Position numbers and translations under genes: made by a program
Shown here: in pieces, positions 1 to 10,998 of the stretch
Layout: each line of letters begins with the position of its first letter
How positions within the stretch are numbered: position 1 is the stretch's first letter
Assembly: GCA_000818945.1 (NCBI GenBank)
Contig: KN805393.1
Coordinates: 280,332 to 344,331 of the forward strand
Length of the DNA: 64,000 nt
Direction of reading: 5' to 3'
Source: Schizochytrium sp. CCTCC M209059
Lineage: Eukaryota; Sar; Bigyra; Thraustochytrida; Thraustochytriidae
The notes under the pieces: generated by a model
What the model saw: the letters and a program-made list of their open reading frames with translations, nothing else
What the model was told of the DNA's origin: nothing
Databases searched by the model: none

Positions 1-3000
1 TTCAACATCTGGTAACCATGATGTGAAGGACAACGTACTTGAGCTCTCTGAGCGTTGTGTTTCTTGCGAGTGCTTCAGTCAGCGCTTCAGCGGCCGTATC
101 ATCAATGTTCGTCTTGTAAAGACTGCAAGAGGGTAAGCCAAAACGCGTCAGTGAGTCTTGTCGACCTACTTTGTCTTGACATAACTTGTCTTGTCTCGTC
201 TTGTCTGCTTCTGTATTGAGCAACCTACCAAAGTGACTTGAGAGAAGCATTTGACGCCAGGCCTCTTGCCAGTGCTTTGAAGCCCTCTGCGCCAATGGCG
301 CTATCACCGAGACTGTAATGTGATGCGTGTGTGCTTGTGAGCTTTCTAAAATGCGTGATTGCCTGGACGCATGCAAGCACCGCACTTACTCGAGCTTGGA
401 AAGGGTTCTGTTTTGTTGAAGAGCTTCGCATAAAACCTGTGCTGCAGACCTATCGATATTATTCTGACCAAGACTGCGCGCGTGACTCTGTTAGACGAAT
501 ATCTTCGAATGTGGGAGCGCTATTCCGATATTGGATCAACGTACTCCAGCGTAGACAGCACAGCGTTCTTAAGAAGAGCCCGACCGATAGCTTGGGTGCC
601 TCGAGGCCCGAAATTGTTTGCTCGAAGGCTATGTATATCGTCAGTCTTGTATACTCTCGGTCCTCGGCCGATCAGCGCCATGGCTTACCTGAGAGAGGTG
701 ATAGATGTATTTTCTTCAAGAGCTATGGCTATGGCTTCTGCGCTTACTGTGCCAAGTTTTGCGGAGTCCAGACTAATTTTAAAGGTAGAGCGAGAAGTCA
801 GTATACGTTTGCTCGGTGACGTGGTCAATTCATATCGTATATGAGTGTCTGTAGCGAGTTCTCTCTTGATATTACATCAGCAAGCGCTTGGGCTTCAGCT
901 ACACAAAGTCTCGTGCCTTGAAGACTGTTGTTCCGCTCCTTGTTAGGTTACTTTCATATGGATCAGAATTGGGAATCTATTGCGCAATTCAACATACCTG
1001 AGCATAACCAGTGCGCACGGTGGACTCATGGCTTTTGCGAAAGCTTCAGCCCCGAGGTTGTCGATTGCAGAGTTCTCGGACAGGCTGCAAATTGTCAGCG
1101 ACGTATTTTTGTAAAAAGAAAAAGAAAAGAAAAGAGGATATCGAGGGGACTTACTCCAGCGTCCCGAGTGTTTTGCATTCGGTGGTGGCTTGGAAAAGGG
1201 CTCGAGCGCCTTCGTTGCCGACTTTTGCATTTTGTAGGCTTTTTAATTTTGATCCAATTCAAACGTGAGCGTACACAAGACTTTTTTGCTGATGCGACCA
1301 TGATAACTCACATTACGATCTTGAGAGCCGGGTGCTGAGCAATCGATTTTGCGAGAGCTTGAGCGCCCTCGTCCCCAATACTGTTGCTCGCGAGACTGCT
1401 CGAATATTGTCAGTACGTCTGCTATAGAGAGCGGGTGGACAAGCAAACAAGTCGTTTGTCTTTCTTTGTTGCCCCCAAAACTGTAACGTACTTGAGTTCA
1501 GTGAGCGTGGAATTCTGAGCGAGTCCTTGGGCCAGCGCTTTGGCGCCTTCAGAGTTAATCTCAGTATTGTTGAGCCTGAGGAGGAATGAAAAAATGTCAG
1601 ATTGTTTGCTTTGCTTCTGCATGGAGAAGACGTTTCGGCCACGACAGAACTTACGGCATGGAAGTGAGTGAAGCATTCTTGGCCAGTGCCTCAGCAAAAG
1701 AGAGAGCCCCATCGTTTTTGATGCTATTTCGCGAAAGTCTGCGAAACTAGTTTTTGTCAGCATTTGGGGTTTTGACTGACTTAGCATGCAGCCATGACTT
1801 ACACAAGGGCCGTAAGTATGATGTTTTGAGCCAAGGCTCCCGCAAGCGCCTTTGCGCCCGCTGCGCTAATGGAGTTGCTCGAAAGGCTGGTAACGATGCA
1901 GGTTTAGTCTTTGTATCGCTTCATAGGGATTGTTTTTCTTTCTCAACTTACTCGAGCTCGCGCAGAGAGTGATTCTGCGCAAGAGCTTCCGCAAACGCCT
2001 CAGCGCCGACGTCTCCAATCATGTTCGAACCAAGGCTGGTTAAGTTATCGTCATTGCAAATGTGAGTAAGCTTGCATTATTTGGACATGCGCGAATCTTT
2101 CCGTACCTGCAAGTGGCAAGCGCAGCATGTCCAGCCAAAGCTCTTGCCAACGCTTGTGCGCCGGATGTCCCAATCACATTCGAGGAGAGTCTTTTTTGGT
2201 GTGACCGTCAGAGTTCATGTTAGATTCGATATAGTGACGTTTGCCTGCGAGCAACGTACGTAAGTACCTGGAGGGCGTGGTTTTGACTGAGTGCGTTTGC
2301 CAAGGCCTGCGCGCCAGCGTCGCCGATACGGCTATCGGAGAGACTGTAACTCGCGGCGCGTTAGCATGGAAACGCTGCCAGACGAGCGATTGTTCAAGAC
2401 GTACTTTATGGCTGTGAGCGTGGTGCTCTGGGCAATCGGCGACGCGAGGGCGAGGGCGCCTGAATCACCGAGGCCATTGCTGCAGAGCCTGTAAGATTTA
2501 ACGAGGTCAGACGTGCGTAATGTCACCTCCATTTAGGTCTTGCTTCGACTTACGTTAACGAAGCTAGGTTGCGATTCATCATCAAGCCTCTCGCGAGCGC
2601 CTCGATGCCTTGGGCATCGAGCTCGTAGACCAGAAGGCTGTCATTGTGCCGTCAGTCAGTATATATATAGCAAGCTTGAGGCGCATATAGACGCGATGAT
2701 CAGGTCACGCAGGACTTTCGAGTGCCGTGCTCTCGGCAAGAGCTTTGGCCAAGGTCTGAGTGCTTGCATCGCCAAGAGCTCTGCCATCGTTGCATTCGAG
2801 GCCGTCGTTGTGCGTCATGCGTAGGCAAGTGAGCGAGAACTTGATCGTTTCCTTTCCTCCTCCAATCATCATCGATGGCAAAGTACAACTACTTTGCCGT
2901 CGATAAATTACGTACTAAATATCTCTTTGTCCCTCGGCCATCTGCTCGAGGGCGCGGCTCACGCCGTAGGGGAATTTATTGAGCGTGAGAAGGTCGTCCT

Positions 3001-3148
3001 CGAGCTCGTCCGCGTCGAGGACACTTTCTTGCTCCTCGTGATCATTGACAGGAATGTCGATCGCCACGGAGCGGTTCGCGGTCGGTGGCACGACTCGCGT
3101 CTGGCGCCTTTGCGCCGCGCGTCTCATTCGTTGCGCAAGGTTCCACAT
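1..3148 (-). CDS. Ribonuclease-inhibitor-type LRR protein, multi-exon, 3' end outside window
   Basis: This gene encodes a long array of about 28-residue LRRs of the ribonuclease inhibitor/NLR type; such proteins are usually binding scaffolds, and no effector domain is visible. The supported exons (plus-strand coordinates) are 39-122, 229-312, 390-473, 545-628, 689-772, 841-924, 998-1084, 1155-1238, 1312-1395, 1492-1575, 1655-1738, 1803-1886, 1952-2035, 2107-2190, 2260-2343, 2405-2488 and 2554-2637. Almost all are exactly 84 nt (998-1084 is 87), each encodes one repeat, and all are joined by phase-2 introns of 60-106 nt with GTACGT/GTAAGT-like donors. An N-terminal acidic exon probably runs 2963-3148 from an ATG at 3146-3148. 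Its junction to the first LRR exon (2709 to about 2839) is not firmly resolved. The exon at 841-924 is followed by AT instead of the GT donor. A donor at 33-38 shows that the gene continues past the window edge. Confidence 0.85.
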
Positions 3149-3399
3149 GCTGTCTGTCTCGATGTTTCTCGTGTCTATTGGGGGCGGGGGCGGCGAACGG
3201 GCGAACGTGCGAACGTGCTGGCGATTCTTTTGATTGTGGGATTGTGCGCGGTGCGCACACAGATTTGCGGCGCGATCTGTCCGAAAAAAGAAGAGAGAGA
3301 GAGAAAAAAAAAAAAAAACAAGAATAAAAATGCGAAAAAGAAAATCTTTCGTCCTTTGCTGTAGAAGTAGTAGGCTTGAAGTAGGACGACTATGTGGTA

Positions 3400-6258
3400 T
3401 CAAACAATATCGCCCTTATCTCCACCATCATCTTCTCCGAAGATGTCTAGGGAGGCGGCCGTTGGCGGGGCCCGAAGAACCGGGACCGAAGCTGCTGGCG
3501 TTGGCGTGTGGCGGTAACGAAGCGCCTTGTCGTGGTCTGCATCCCTCGTGGAGATGAGTTGAGGCTCACCAAACTCCTCGTTGAAGTCCCCATCCGAGGC
3601 GACATCATCGACAAAGCTGTGTGAGTCATGCATGTCGTCGTCGCCCATGTCTGCATCGGCAAAATCCATGTCCGCCTGACCATCAGGGGAATGCATTCGG
3701 GAGTAACGCATCCCACTAAAGGTACCCGTGCGACGCAGACGGACTGACTCCTTGAAGATCTCCCAGCAGGACTTGACATCGTTGCCAAAGTCCTGCGTGC
3801 CAAAAGAATCAAGTGGACTCTTCCGCTGCTTGAAATTCATGTACAGCATGGTGGCTACCATGCCAAAGATGATTAAAAGTACAGCCCAGCCACCCCGACT
3901 AACACCAAAGACTCCACGCGTGCAGCTAAAGGTGGTCGGACCAAGATTCTTGCCGCCCTCGCACGTGTTGCCGCCCACGAGGCGGTAGCCGTTGCTGATT
4001 GAGTAAAATCCGCTCTCGGGGCATTCTTCGGGTGGGCCGAGCGTCTTGTTGGCCACAGATGGGTCACGCACGCAAGGTCCATGTGCAACATTTCTTCGAA
4101 AGCCAAAGTCACACTCGTAGTCTCTCTCAGAGCACGCGCAGTTGCGCACAAAACGCTTGGCCTCAAATTGCATTGGAGTAAAGCAGCGCGCGTCGCACTT
4201 GCGCCGCAAATACGTCACCTCACGACCGAGATGGCATGTGGATCCCGCGCCAAGGCCCTCAGCATCTGCGTCGCGCGGACTCCAGAGTTCGTAGTCACTC
4301 GTTGGGTTCTGAGGCATGGAGGCACCAGTACATTCGCGCTGATGCAAGCCAGAGAAATCGAGCGTGATGATCACACCCTTTCCACTACTTCCGGCGCTAA
4401 ATCCGAAAATGTGAAAGACGCGGCTCACGGCAGAAGGTTCAACAATGATGTTTTCCACGTCCATGGGCTGCTGCGAGAATTGAATCTCTGTCCACGTCTT
4501 GCCGTGGTCCCAGGAGTAAATGAGACTCGTTGTCGGCTGGTCGTCGCGTGCCATGAGAATGAGTTCGCCATGAGCCCCAATTTCGTAAATGTGACTGCCC
4601 TTTCGAATTTCGGACCAGGAAACGCCGCCGTCAGAGGAAAGGTAGGTGCTTTCCTCGCCTTCGCGAGAAGACAAATGTGTGCCAACATTGCCGACACCCA
4701 TGATGATGCCGACGGCAGTCGGCGAGCTGTAGATGGGCGCATAGGGCGTGCCATGCCCGTGGAGATGAAGACCACAGTCGCTCGTTGCGCAGGTGATGGA
4801 TTTGCCGTTGGAATCGACAGTCGGTGCACGAAGCAAGGTCCATTCGCCGCCGCGGTCAAAGGAGATGACCGTCTTGACTTGCGTTGCAGGACGCCGAAGC
4901 TTGACTTGATGGCTGCCGACCATTTGATTTCCTTCGGTGTCTGATCCGTCGCTCTCTTCGTCGCGCTCGCGACGGGCTGCAGCAAAGTTTTCGAGCTCTT
5001 CGACGTTGTCCACGTAATTGGCCATGTAGACACCTTCAATGCTGAGAATGCGGTCAAAGTCGCAGCGCCCGCCATGGTTGCGCACATTATCTCTGAGAGA
5101 AAAGGTGTAGTTGCCGCCCGTGCTATCGCTCACGTAGACGTGGCCGTAACCGTAGCTATCATGAAGATGATTCACGTGGAGGAAGACGACGCCCGTGTTG
5201 GAATCGAGGATTGTAAAGCTCTTTTGGGTGAGACGAAAGGGCATTTGGGCCTCGTAAAAGGATGCACAGCGGTCAGCGCTCATGAGGAGCTTGACCGGGG
5301 AGCGTCCATCCGTAGAGACTTGTGCCACGAAAATAAAGTGCTGCGTAAAGAGGAATTTGTTGCCGCCTGGAACGAGCGTCCGCTCGGACTTGAACTTATC
5401 TTCGCTAAGGACCAGAGAGACGTCCACATCCCAGCTTCCAAAGTGCTGATCGCCGGTGTTCTGCGTAGGATTCGTCGTGACAAGAACGGTTTTAGGGTCA
5501 TGGGTTGCGAGGCTCTTTTTGTTGCGGTCAAAAAGGTGCCAGCCAGCTTCGTCGGCGCTGGTCGTTTGCTCACCGGTATTCTGGACGCGGCCGAGGCCGC
5601 GCTCGCTAGCGGCCAGACGATCGAACCAATCGGCTTGGACAACGTATTTGCGTAAAAGCGAAAAAGATTTGCCCGCGTTCTCGCTCATGTAGAGAGCTTT
5701 GTAGCATGCCTCTTTGCCACGGGCGTCTTTTCCATCATCGAGGTCATTGGCACTGCTGGGCTTGCTGTTGGGAGCGGGATTCATTCGGCATTTGGGGGAG
5801 TACGCGGTGACGAGCATGAGCGTGGAGATAGTAGGATGAAGGTGGAGCTCCGCAACGGGCGCGGGCGTTCTAAATGTGCGAAAGCTTGCGCCACCGTCGG
5901 CTGAAAAGTATTGCACCACACCCTTGGAAATGAGGCCGACGACGTCGGGATTGCTCGGGTGTTGGATGATGCGGCGAATTTGCGCGTCCTCTGCCGAAAG
6001 AGACCCGCTCTCGGGCGCAGGAAGTTGGGCGGGGCCTAATTTCTCAAACGTGATGCCGCTGTTGAGGCTACGATGGACGTCCATGGCGTTTGTGAGCACG
6101 AGAACGGTCGATTTGCGTGCGCCGACCCATCGCATGTCGTCCACTTCGCCATTGAACTCGTAGTCGTACTGTTTGATGAGGTTTTCGTCGCCCGCGGTGG
6201 TCGCGACCAGCGTGGCTAGCGCCACGGCCACTGCCATTCGGAGGAAGCGGCGGCCCAT
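3400..6258 (-). CDS. Vps10/sortilin-family sorting receptor
   Basis: This single-exon gene encodes a 952-residue type I membrane receptor of the Vps10/sortilin family, which carries hydrolases and other cargo between Golgi and endosomes. Residues 1-23 form a signal peptide ending near TTAGD. The luminal part has repeated Asp-box-like blades (for example S-x-D-G-G-x-S-W) typical of the ten-bladed Vps10 propeller. It is followed by a cysteine-rich segment with the family signature D-Y-E-C-D-F-G-F, matching the 10CC module. A hydrophobic segment near residues 788-808 (start GGWAVLLII) is the transmembrane helix. About 140 cytosolic residues follow, rich in acidic clusters that could serve as adaptor signals. 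Length and order match the family. The ATG at 6256-6258 directly precedes the signal peptide. The family assignment is strong; the cargo is unknown. Confidence 0.93.
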   Translation of the reverse strand: MGRRFLRMAVAVALATLVATTAGDENLIKQYDYEFNGEVDDMRWVGARKSTVLVLTNAMDVHRSLNSGITFEKLGPAQLPAPESGSLSAEDAQIRRIIQHPSNPDVVGLISKGVVQYFSADGGASFRTFRTPAPVAELHLHPTISTLMLVTAYSPKCRMNPAPNSKPSSANDLDDGKDARGKEACYKALYMSENAGKSFSLLRKYVVQADWFDRLAASERGLGRVQNTGEQTTSADEAGWHLFDRNKKSLATHDPKTVLVTTNPTQNTGDQHFGSWDVDVSLVLSEDKFKSERTLVPGGNKFLFTQHFIFVAQVSTDGRSPVKLLMSADRCASFYEAQMPFRLTQKSFTILDSNTGVVFLHVNHLHDSYGYGHVYVSDSTGGNYTFSLRDNVRNHGGRCDFDRILSIEGVYMANYVDNVEELENFAAARRERDEESDGSDTEGNQMVGSHQVKLRRPATQVKTVISFDRGGEWTLLRAPTVDSNGKSITCATSDCGLHLHGHGTPYAPIYSSPTAVGIIMGVGNVGTHLSSREGEESTYLSSDGGVSWSEIRKGSHIYEIGAHGELILMARDDQPTTSLIYSWDHGKTWTEIQFSQQPMDVENIIVEPSAVSRVFHIFGFSAGSSGKGVIITLDFSGLHQRECTGASMPQNPTSDYELWSPRDADAEGLGAGSTCHLGREVTYLRRKCDARCFTPMQFEAKRFVRNCACSERDYECDFGFRRNVAHGPCVRDPSVANKTLGPPEECPESGFYSISNGYRLVGGNTCEGGKNLGPTTFSCTRGVFGVSRGGWAVLLIIFGMVATMLYMNFKQRKSPLDSFGTQDFGNDVKSCWEIFKESVRLRRTGTFSGMRYSRMHSPDGQADMDFADADMGDDDMHDSHSFVDDVASDGDFNEEFGEPQLISTRDADHDKALRYRHTPTPAASVPVLRAPPTAASLDIFGEDDGGDKGDIV

Positions 6259-6946
6259 GGCGCCCTTTCTTGTCTGGCTGCGCGCTACAGCTCACGTCGC
6301 CTGCTCGTACTTTGCGTCCGTGTCCCTGCGCTAAGGTACTGCTGCCGCGCTACACTTACACGCACGTCTGGACGCGTGCGCGCGTGTTCGGACTGGGCTT
6401 GATCTTGATGGATGACACTGCTGCTGCTGCAGCACTACAGCGGCTGACCCAGTCTCTCTCGCGTTCTACGAGTATGGCCGAGAGCGCGACGAGCAAGTCG
6501 TGCAGCGGGAGAGGGGCTCTCCGGCCGCGCTGCGCCGCGCACGAGCCTCGGCGGGTCGCTCGCGAGAGAATCGTGGTTTGGACGCGCTTCTGCTCTGCTC
6601 TTTATCTTTCGTGCCCTGCTTCGGCTTTTCATCGAAGAGAAGACAAAGAGACGTTCTCGCGCAGCCTACCCCCCGACTAGCCTTGCCTCCCCTGCAGTTT
6701 ATTTATACTGTGGACCCTCTAGGAACTAGAGAGGGGGCTCAAAAGAGCTCCTGGCTGCAAAATGAGGTAGTATAGTCGAAAACTAGTTTTTCAGATTCTA
6801 TCATGGTACAAAAACTAGTAAATGAAGCTATGTAGTGTACAGCAAGGTGTGCGAGCTGACAGCTCGAGATTGCTGTGCACAGCACACGCGGCGAGCGTCC
6901 CTGTGTGTGTATCAGCAGCAGCCTGCACGCGGCAACTACTGCTGCT

Positions 6947-7008
6947 GGCTGGCCAACTGGCTGGCCAACTGGCTGGCCAACCGGCTGGCCAACCGGCTGG
7001 CCAACTGG
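6947..7008. repeat. 12-bp minisatellite
   Basis: About five tandem copies of GGCTGGCCAACT, with T/C variation at the last base, followed by a degenerate tail. The unit contains the palindrome TGGCCA. It lies in a promoter-side intergenic region. Confidence 0.9.
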
Positions 7009-7381
7009 CACGCAGGCTGGCTGGCAGGACAAAACAATCTCCGTCGTGGAGTCGAGGAGGGCGGAGTAACAGCCGCTCCGCACAAGTAAAAGAGGACAAA
7101 GCCGGTAGGTTAGAACTACCAACAAGTTGAATAGCGCGGCCCCGCCCACCCCCTTCTTCTCTCATTCACCCACCACTGGGGAAAGCTGGTAGCTTTCGAA
7201 TCTGTGCACACACACAATCTATTATACATTCATTCATGGTGCCTGGCTGCATTTCATGCCCACCACATTTAGCCCCGTCTTCCATGTTACTTTTAATTTA
7301 TCCGACCAATCGACGAGGAGAGAAAAGGTCCTGCCGACTGGCGTCTGCCCAACAAGCAAATCCCTTTTGCCTTTCTCGAGT

Positions 7382-7408
7382 GCTCGCTCGCTCGCTCGCT
7401 CGCTCGCT
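7382..7408. repeat. GCTC tetranucleotide microsatellite
   Basis: Six or more tandem GCTC units about 90 bp upstream of the ATG of the LRR membrane protein. A similar tract occurs near 18366-18390, upstream of another gene. Confidence 0.85.
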
Positions 7409-7493
7409 TGCACGCACGCAAGCTCCTCCACACGCACGCCAGAAAGCATAGCAAGCAAGGCTACGCTGTGTCGCCCCCGGGCCAACGACGAAG

Positions 7494-8854
7494 ATGGGTG
7501 TTCTCCACAAGCTCCTGGCCGTCGCGGCTCCTTTGGCCCTCGCGCTCGAGGTCACTGACGCCGCGTGCACGACGGTTGGCTCCTCGCTCACCTGCACGGA
7601 TATCACCTCGTACCCGGACATTGCCGATCCGAGCACCATCGAGACCTTGTACGTTGTAGAGGCGTGACGCGCGCTTGCGCGGCGGTCTCTCTCTTTCTCT
7701 CTCTCTTTGTTCAAGTGGAGGCACGCACGGATCAAAAGTCGCGAGCTGCGAAGAAGAGAGAGACGATCCTATCGGCGCAATGCCATGTCGGTCACGAGAG
7801 CCGCGAATTGACGCTTGACTAACACTGACTTTCTCTCTGCTCGCCCGCGCACAGCTCCATCATCAGTAGCTCTGGATTCGAGGACCTGCCTACGAGCATT
7901 AGCCTGCTCACGAATCTCAAGAGCCTGTACGTGTTCCCGTTCTTTTCGTCAATCGATGTAGAATGTTCTGTCCGAGGATCTATCGGGGGCTTGGTATCTG
8001 ACTAACAATGCGTGCGTGAGCGAACAGTACCATCTCGGAGACTGCGCTTGAGGCCATTCCTGATGAAGTGAGCGCTCTCACGGGTCTTACGCAGCTGTAC
8101 GTGCAAAGTGGGAAGCAAAAAGAAGGCGCGTTCTCAGCTTCGTGCGACTAACAACAACAATCAATCGATCAAACAATCAACCAATCGATCAATCGATCGA
8201 CTATTGCGTTCCACGATCACAGGAACGTACCTAGGAATGCCATCTCGTATCTCCCGGAGAGTCTTGGCACGCTCTCGGCGCTCCAGATCCTGTACGTTAC
8301 CAAAACCGCCTCGAATCGAAGTAAATGTAGTCTTCTGACGTGAGCTATTGGACTCAGTGCGATCAACGGAAACGATGTGGGAACGCTTCCTCTGAGCACA
8401 GCTATGCAGGCACTTGAGGCCATTTCGGCGCAGAACAACGAGATTGAGACGATCCCTTCGGTTATCTCAGACCTTGAGGCGCTCACGTATCTGTAAGTGT
8501 TGTAAAGGAAAAAGAAGAGAGAGCGAGCGAGCGAGCGAGACGGAGGGAAAAGCCGAGCAGTTGTTCAACTTACGATCAAGACATGACACGACATGGCTTG
8601 GGATGTTGCACAGGAATCTTGCGAATAACCCTCTGTGTGGCGATATCTCCGCGACGGAAAATGTGTCGACGTTGGTCCTGCCGGACGAGGTGGGCGAGTG
8701 CGATGATGACCTGAGCATGGCCGTCATTATTGCGATTCCCCTCGCCTTCGTTGCTCTTGCCGTGTGTTGCATCGGATGCTTGTGGCATCACAAGTATCGC
8801 GGTGCTGGCAAGAACCGTACGGGCAACAGCGCGGGCCAGCATCAGCTCTGGTAA
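7494..8854 (+). CDS. Small LRR type I membrane protein, six exons
   Basis: The exons are 7494-7648, 7855-7926, 8028-8096, 8223-8291, 8358-8492 and 8614-8854, giving 246 residues. All five introns are phase 2, with GTACGT/GTAAGT donors and CAG acceptors. The protein starts with a signal peptide (MGVLHKLLAVAAPLALA), then a short Cys-containing N-cap. About six LRRs of 23-24 residues (x-L-P-x-x-I/L-x-x-L-x-x-L) follow, then a Cys-containing C-cap (NNPLCGD). A transmembrane helix (start AVIIAIPLAFVALAV) and a short basic tail end the protein. LRRs of this extracellular type mediate recognition or adhesion at the cell surface. The tail has no kinase or other signalling domain, so it may act as a co-receptor. 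Exons 2-4 each encode one repeat, and exon 5 encodes two fused repeats. The LRR-membrane architecture is well supported; the ligand is unknown. Confidence 0.85.
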
Positions 8855-9408
8855 GAAGCGCCAACGAAATGTGTTGTCGTTGTTGCGACCAAACGAGCGC
8901 GCTTCGATTCTTCTCTCGCGCTTGTCTATGTTGATTCAAAGAAAGAATTTTTTCTCATTGAGTGGCACGTCGAGCAAGGCATTCTTGACGCCATCGTGGC
9001 CGTGCACGTGTTCCGCGACACTCTTGCGCGCACATAAAGAAAGACTCGCAGTTCTATGAGCTCGAGCCATGTGCAAGAGGCGTTCGTCGCCATCATCACC
9101 CTTCGTCGCCTTTGTCACTGCTGCTCAGGCATGCGAAACATCTCGCGGCCACATCACACGCGCGAGCATGTCCATGGTCTTGCTCGACTGACTGACTGCC
9201 TGCAACTGCTTGGCCAGGAGTAGGACTCATTAGGAGCCACTTATACTGTTAGACCCGCCAAAGTTGGTGGTGGCTGAGAGGCCTCGAGCAGCAGAACCGG
9301 AGCGCGACTCGCGCACGAGAGACCCAGCGCGGCGAAGCCCGTGCGCGGGAGCGAGGGCGTGGGGGCATACGCAGAGCACCGTGAGGTTGCTGGCGGTGCT
9401 GCTGCGCT

Positions 9409-9439
<31 letters not shown>

Positions 9440-9565
9440 CGAGAGCGGCAGACATTGAGAGATCTCTCTCGAGAGAGGGACCGCTTCGCGCCTTTGCGTG
9501 CTTGCACGCTGTAGAAGAAGCGAGGGACCTGGAGCCAGGCGAAGGCGAAGGCGAGCGCGAGCACG
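8855..9565. other. Intergenic region upstream of the REXO4-like gene
   Basis: This is the 3' flank of the LRR membrane protein and the 5' flank of the exonuclease gene. It contains a compound (CG)n(AG)n tract at about 9409-9439. Open frames on both strands here are short and GC-biased, without recognisable motifs. Confidence 0.6.
9409..9439. repeat. Compound (CG)n(AG)n microsatellite
   Basis: An alternating CG run passes directly into an AG run, about 125 bp before an ATG. The same compound tract occurs at about 22456-22487, immediately before the ATG at 22501. Confidence 0.85.
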
Positions 9566-10597
9566 ATGGCAGTCAAGAAGAAGTCCAGCAGCGCCAGCGC
9601 GAAAAAGGCGAAAAAGCAAAAGTTGCAGCGGAAGCAGCAAAAGAAAAAGCAGCTCGAAGCGAAGAAGGCCAAGGTTACTACTGCCACCAAGGCCGCAGGC
9701 CCCGACGCGAACTGGCGCGCCCTCTTGGAGAAGGGCGTGGTGGGCGATGGCGCGAGGTCCTCGTCGTCTTCGTCTTCTGCGGCAGCGAAGAGGCGACAGC
9801 AAAAGCGCGACCGGCCGGGCGCTGACGAGACTGCAGCATTTGGCAGCTCGATCGACTGGACACGAAGAAACGCCAAGTCCATGGAAACGCGAATGGTGGC
9901 TCTCGATTGCGAAATGGTCGGCGTGGGCACCAGCGACGATAGTAGACTTGCGCGTGTATGTGTAGTGAACGAGCGCGGCGAGGTTATGTTAGATAGGTAC
10001 AGCAAGCCGATGGAGGAAGTGACCAACTACCGAACACAGTTTAGTGGCATTCGGCCCAGCGATCTTAAGGGGGCGCCTTCGTTCTGGGAGGTTCAGGTCG
10101 AGGTCGCTGATTTGGTGCGCGGCAAAATGCTTGTGGGTCATCAACTTCGAAGCGATCTTGAAGTCCTCATGTTGAAGCACCCGCGCTCGCTTTTGCGCGA
10201 TACAGCCCTGTATGCGCCGCTACGTCGCGTGAATGCGGAGACGGGCCGCACACATGCGGCCAAGCTACGGGATCTCTGCCTCAACGAACTTGGCAAGGTC
10301 ATTCAGGATGGTGAGCATGACCCGTACGTGGATGCACGGGCTGCGCTCGAAATTTACAAGAAACACTCTACCGCATGGGAGCGCCGCGTCCTGGAACTTC
10401 GTGCAGCCCGTCATACGGCGCGAGAGAATAAGCGCGACAAGCGAGGCTCTGACCGCGATATTTTGCCCAGTACAATTGATTTGACTACTAAACGCGGGGA
10501 GCCCTCGGGGACCCTGGCGTCAGAGTCAGTTTCGACTGATACGCAGGCCGACGTCTTTTCGAGACCGCCGCGCACGCGCAAGCACAAGCGGTCGTAA
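9566..10597 (+). CDS. REXO4-like DEDDh 3'-5' exonuclease
   Basis: This single-exon gene encodes 343 residues with an RNase T/DEDDh exonuclease core closest to RNA exonuclease 4 (Rex4/REXO4), a nucleolar enzyme linked to pre-rRNA processing. The first 100 residues are Lys/Arg- and Ser-rich and probably give nuclear or nucleolar targeting. The catalytic residues are all visible: D114 and E116 in ALDCEMVGVG, D197 after VGHQLRS, and H251 plus D256 in HDPYVDAR. The segment Y-R-T-x-F-S-G-I-R-P (from residue 155) is typical of the Rex4 group. A basic low-complexity tail ends the protein. The ATG at 9566 starts the Lys-rich tail, and no upstream in-frame ATG is needed. The family call is firm; the exact substrate is inferred from the family. 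Confidence 0.9.
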   Translation: MAVKKKSSSASAKKAKKQKLQRKQQKKKQLEAKKAKVTTATKAAGPDANWRALLEKGVVGDGARSSSSSSSAAAKRRQQKRDRPGADETAAFGSSIDWTRRNAKSMETRMVALDCEMVGVGTSDDSRLARVCVVNERGEVMLDRYSKPMEEVTNYRTQFSGIRPSDLKGAPSFWEVQVEVADLVRGKMLVGHQLRSDLEVLMLKHPRSLLRDTALYAPLRRVNAETGRTHAAKLRDLCLNELGKVIQDGEHDPYVDARAALEIYKKHSTAWERRVLELRAARHTARENKRDKRGSDRDILPSTIDLTTKRGEPSGTLASESVSTDTQADVFSRPPRTRKHKRS

Positions 10598-10998
10598 TCA
10601 TGTATTTGGCAGTGGGGCAAACTCAAAAGGTCCTTCTTTTGTATCGTATCGTACCGTGTCCCCGAGTCATTGAGAGATGCGATAGAGAGGTTGTGATTTA
10701 TTCATCCATCCCAACAAGAGGCTAGACCTAGCTGGAGAACGAGACATAAAAGGAAATCGACTTGTCTTTGTTAACGAAAAAATTGCAGAGAATGCGTGGA
10801 AGCTTGCAACGTTGGGATGAATGAAAACTTATGGAGTTTCGTTGAGAGCGTGGAGACTTTGAATAAAAGCTTGCAGAGCCATAAACATATGCGTCGCGTC
10901 AAAAGGAACAAGAGACTTGTAGAAGAGAAGAGATCAGAAGAGGAAAAGGAAAAGGGGGGGCAAATTTTGATTTCCTCTTCCTTTTGGCAAGGTCCTTT
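10598..10998. other. Convergent 3' flanks
   Basis: AT-richer 3' region shared by the exonuclease (+) and PEMT-like (-) genes. No gene, RNA or repeat is recognised. Confidence 0.5.

Larger units (their letters stand above)
6259..7493. other. Intergenic region between Vps10 and LRR membrane protein
   Basis: This is the divergent 5' region of the Vps10 gene (-) and the small LRR membrane protein gene (+). It holds a 12-bp minisatellite (6947-7008) and a GCTC microsatellite just before the next ATG. I see no convincing gene; the open frames across the minisatellite are translations of the repeat. Confidence 0.6.

Noticed and set aside
2888..2916. A 27-nt intron joining the first exon of the LRR gene to an acceptor near 2889
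   Set aside because: Phases would match, but every other intron in the gene is 60 nt or more. A donor at 2962 with an acceptor near 2840 (123 nt, phase 0) is more plausible.
7185..7212. TTCGAATC box suggesting a tRNA T-loop
   Set aside because: No matching acceptor stem, D arm or anticodon arm could be folded around it.
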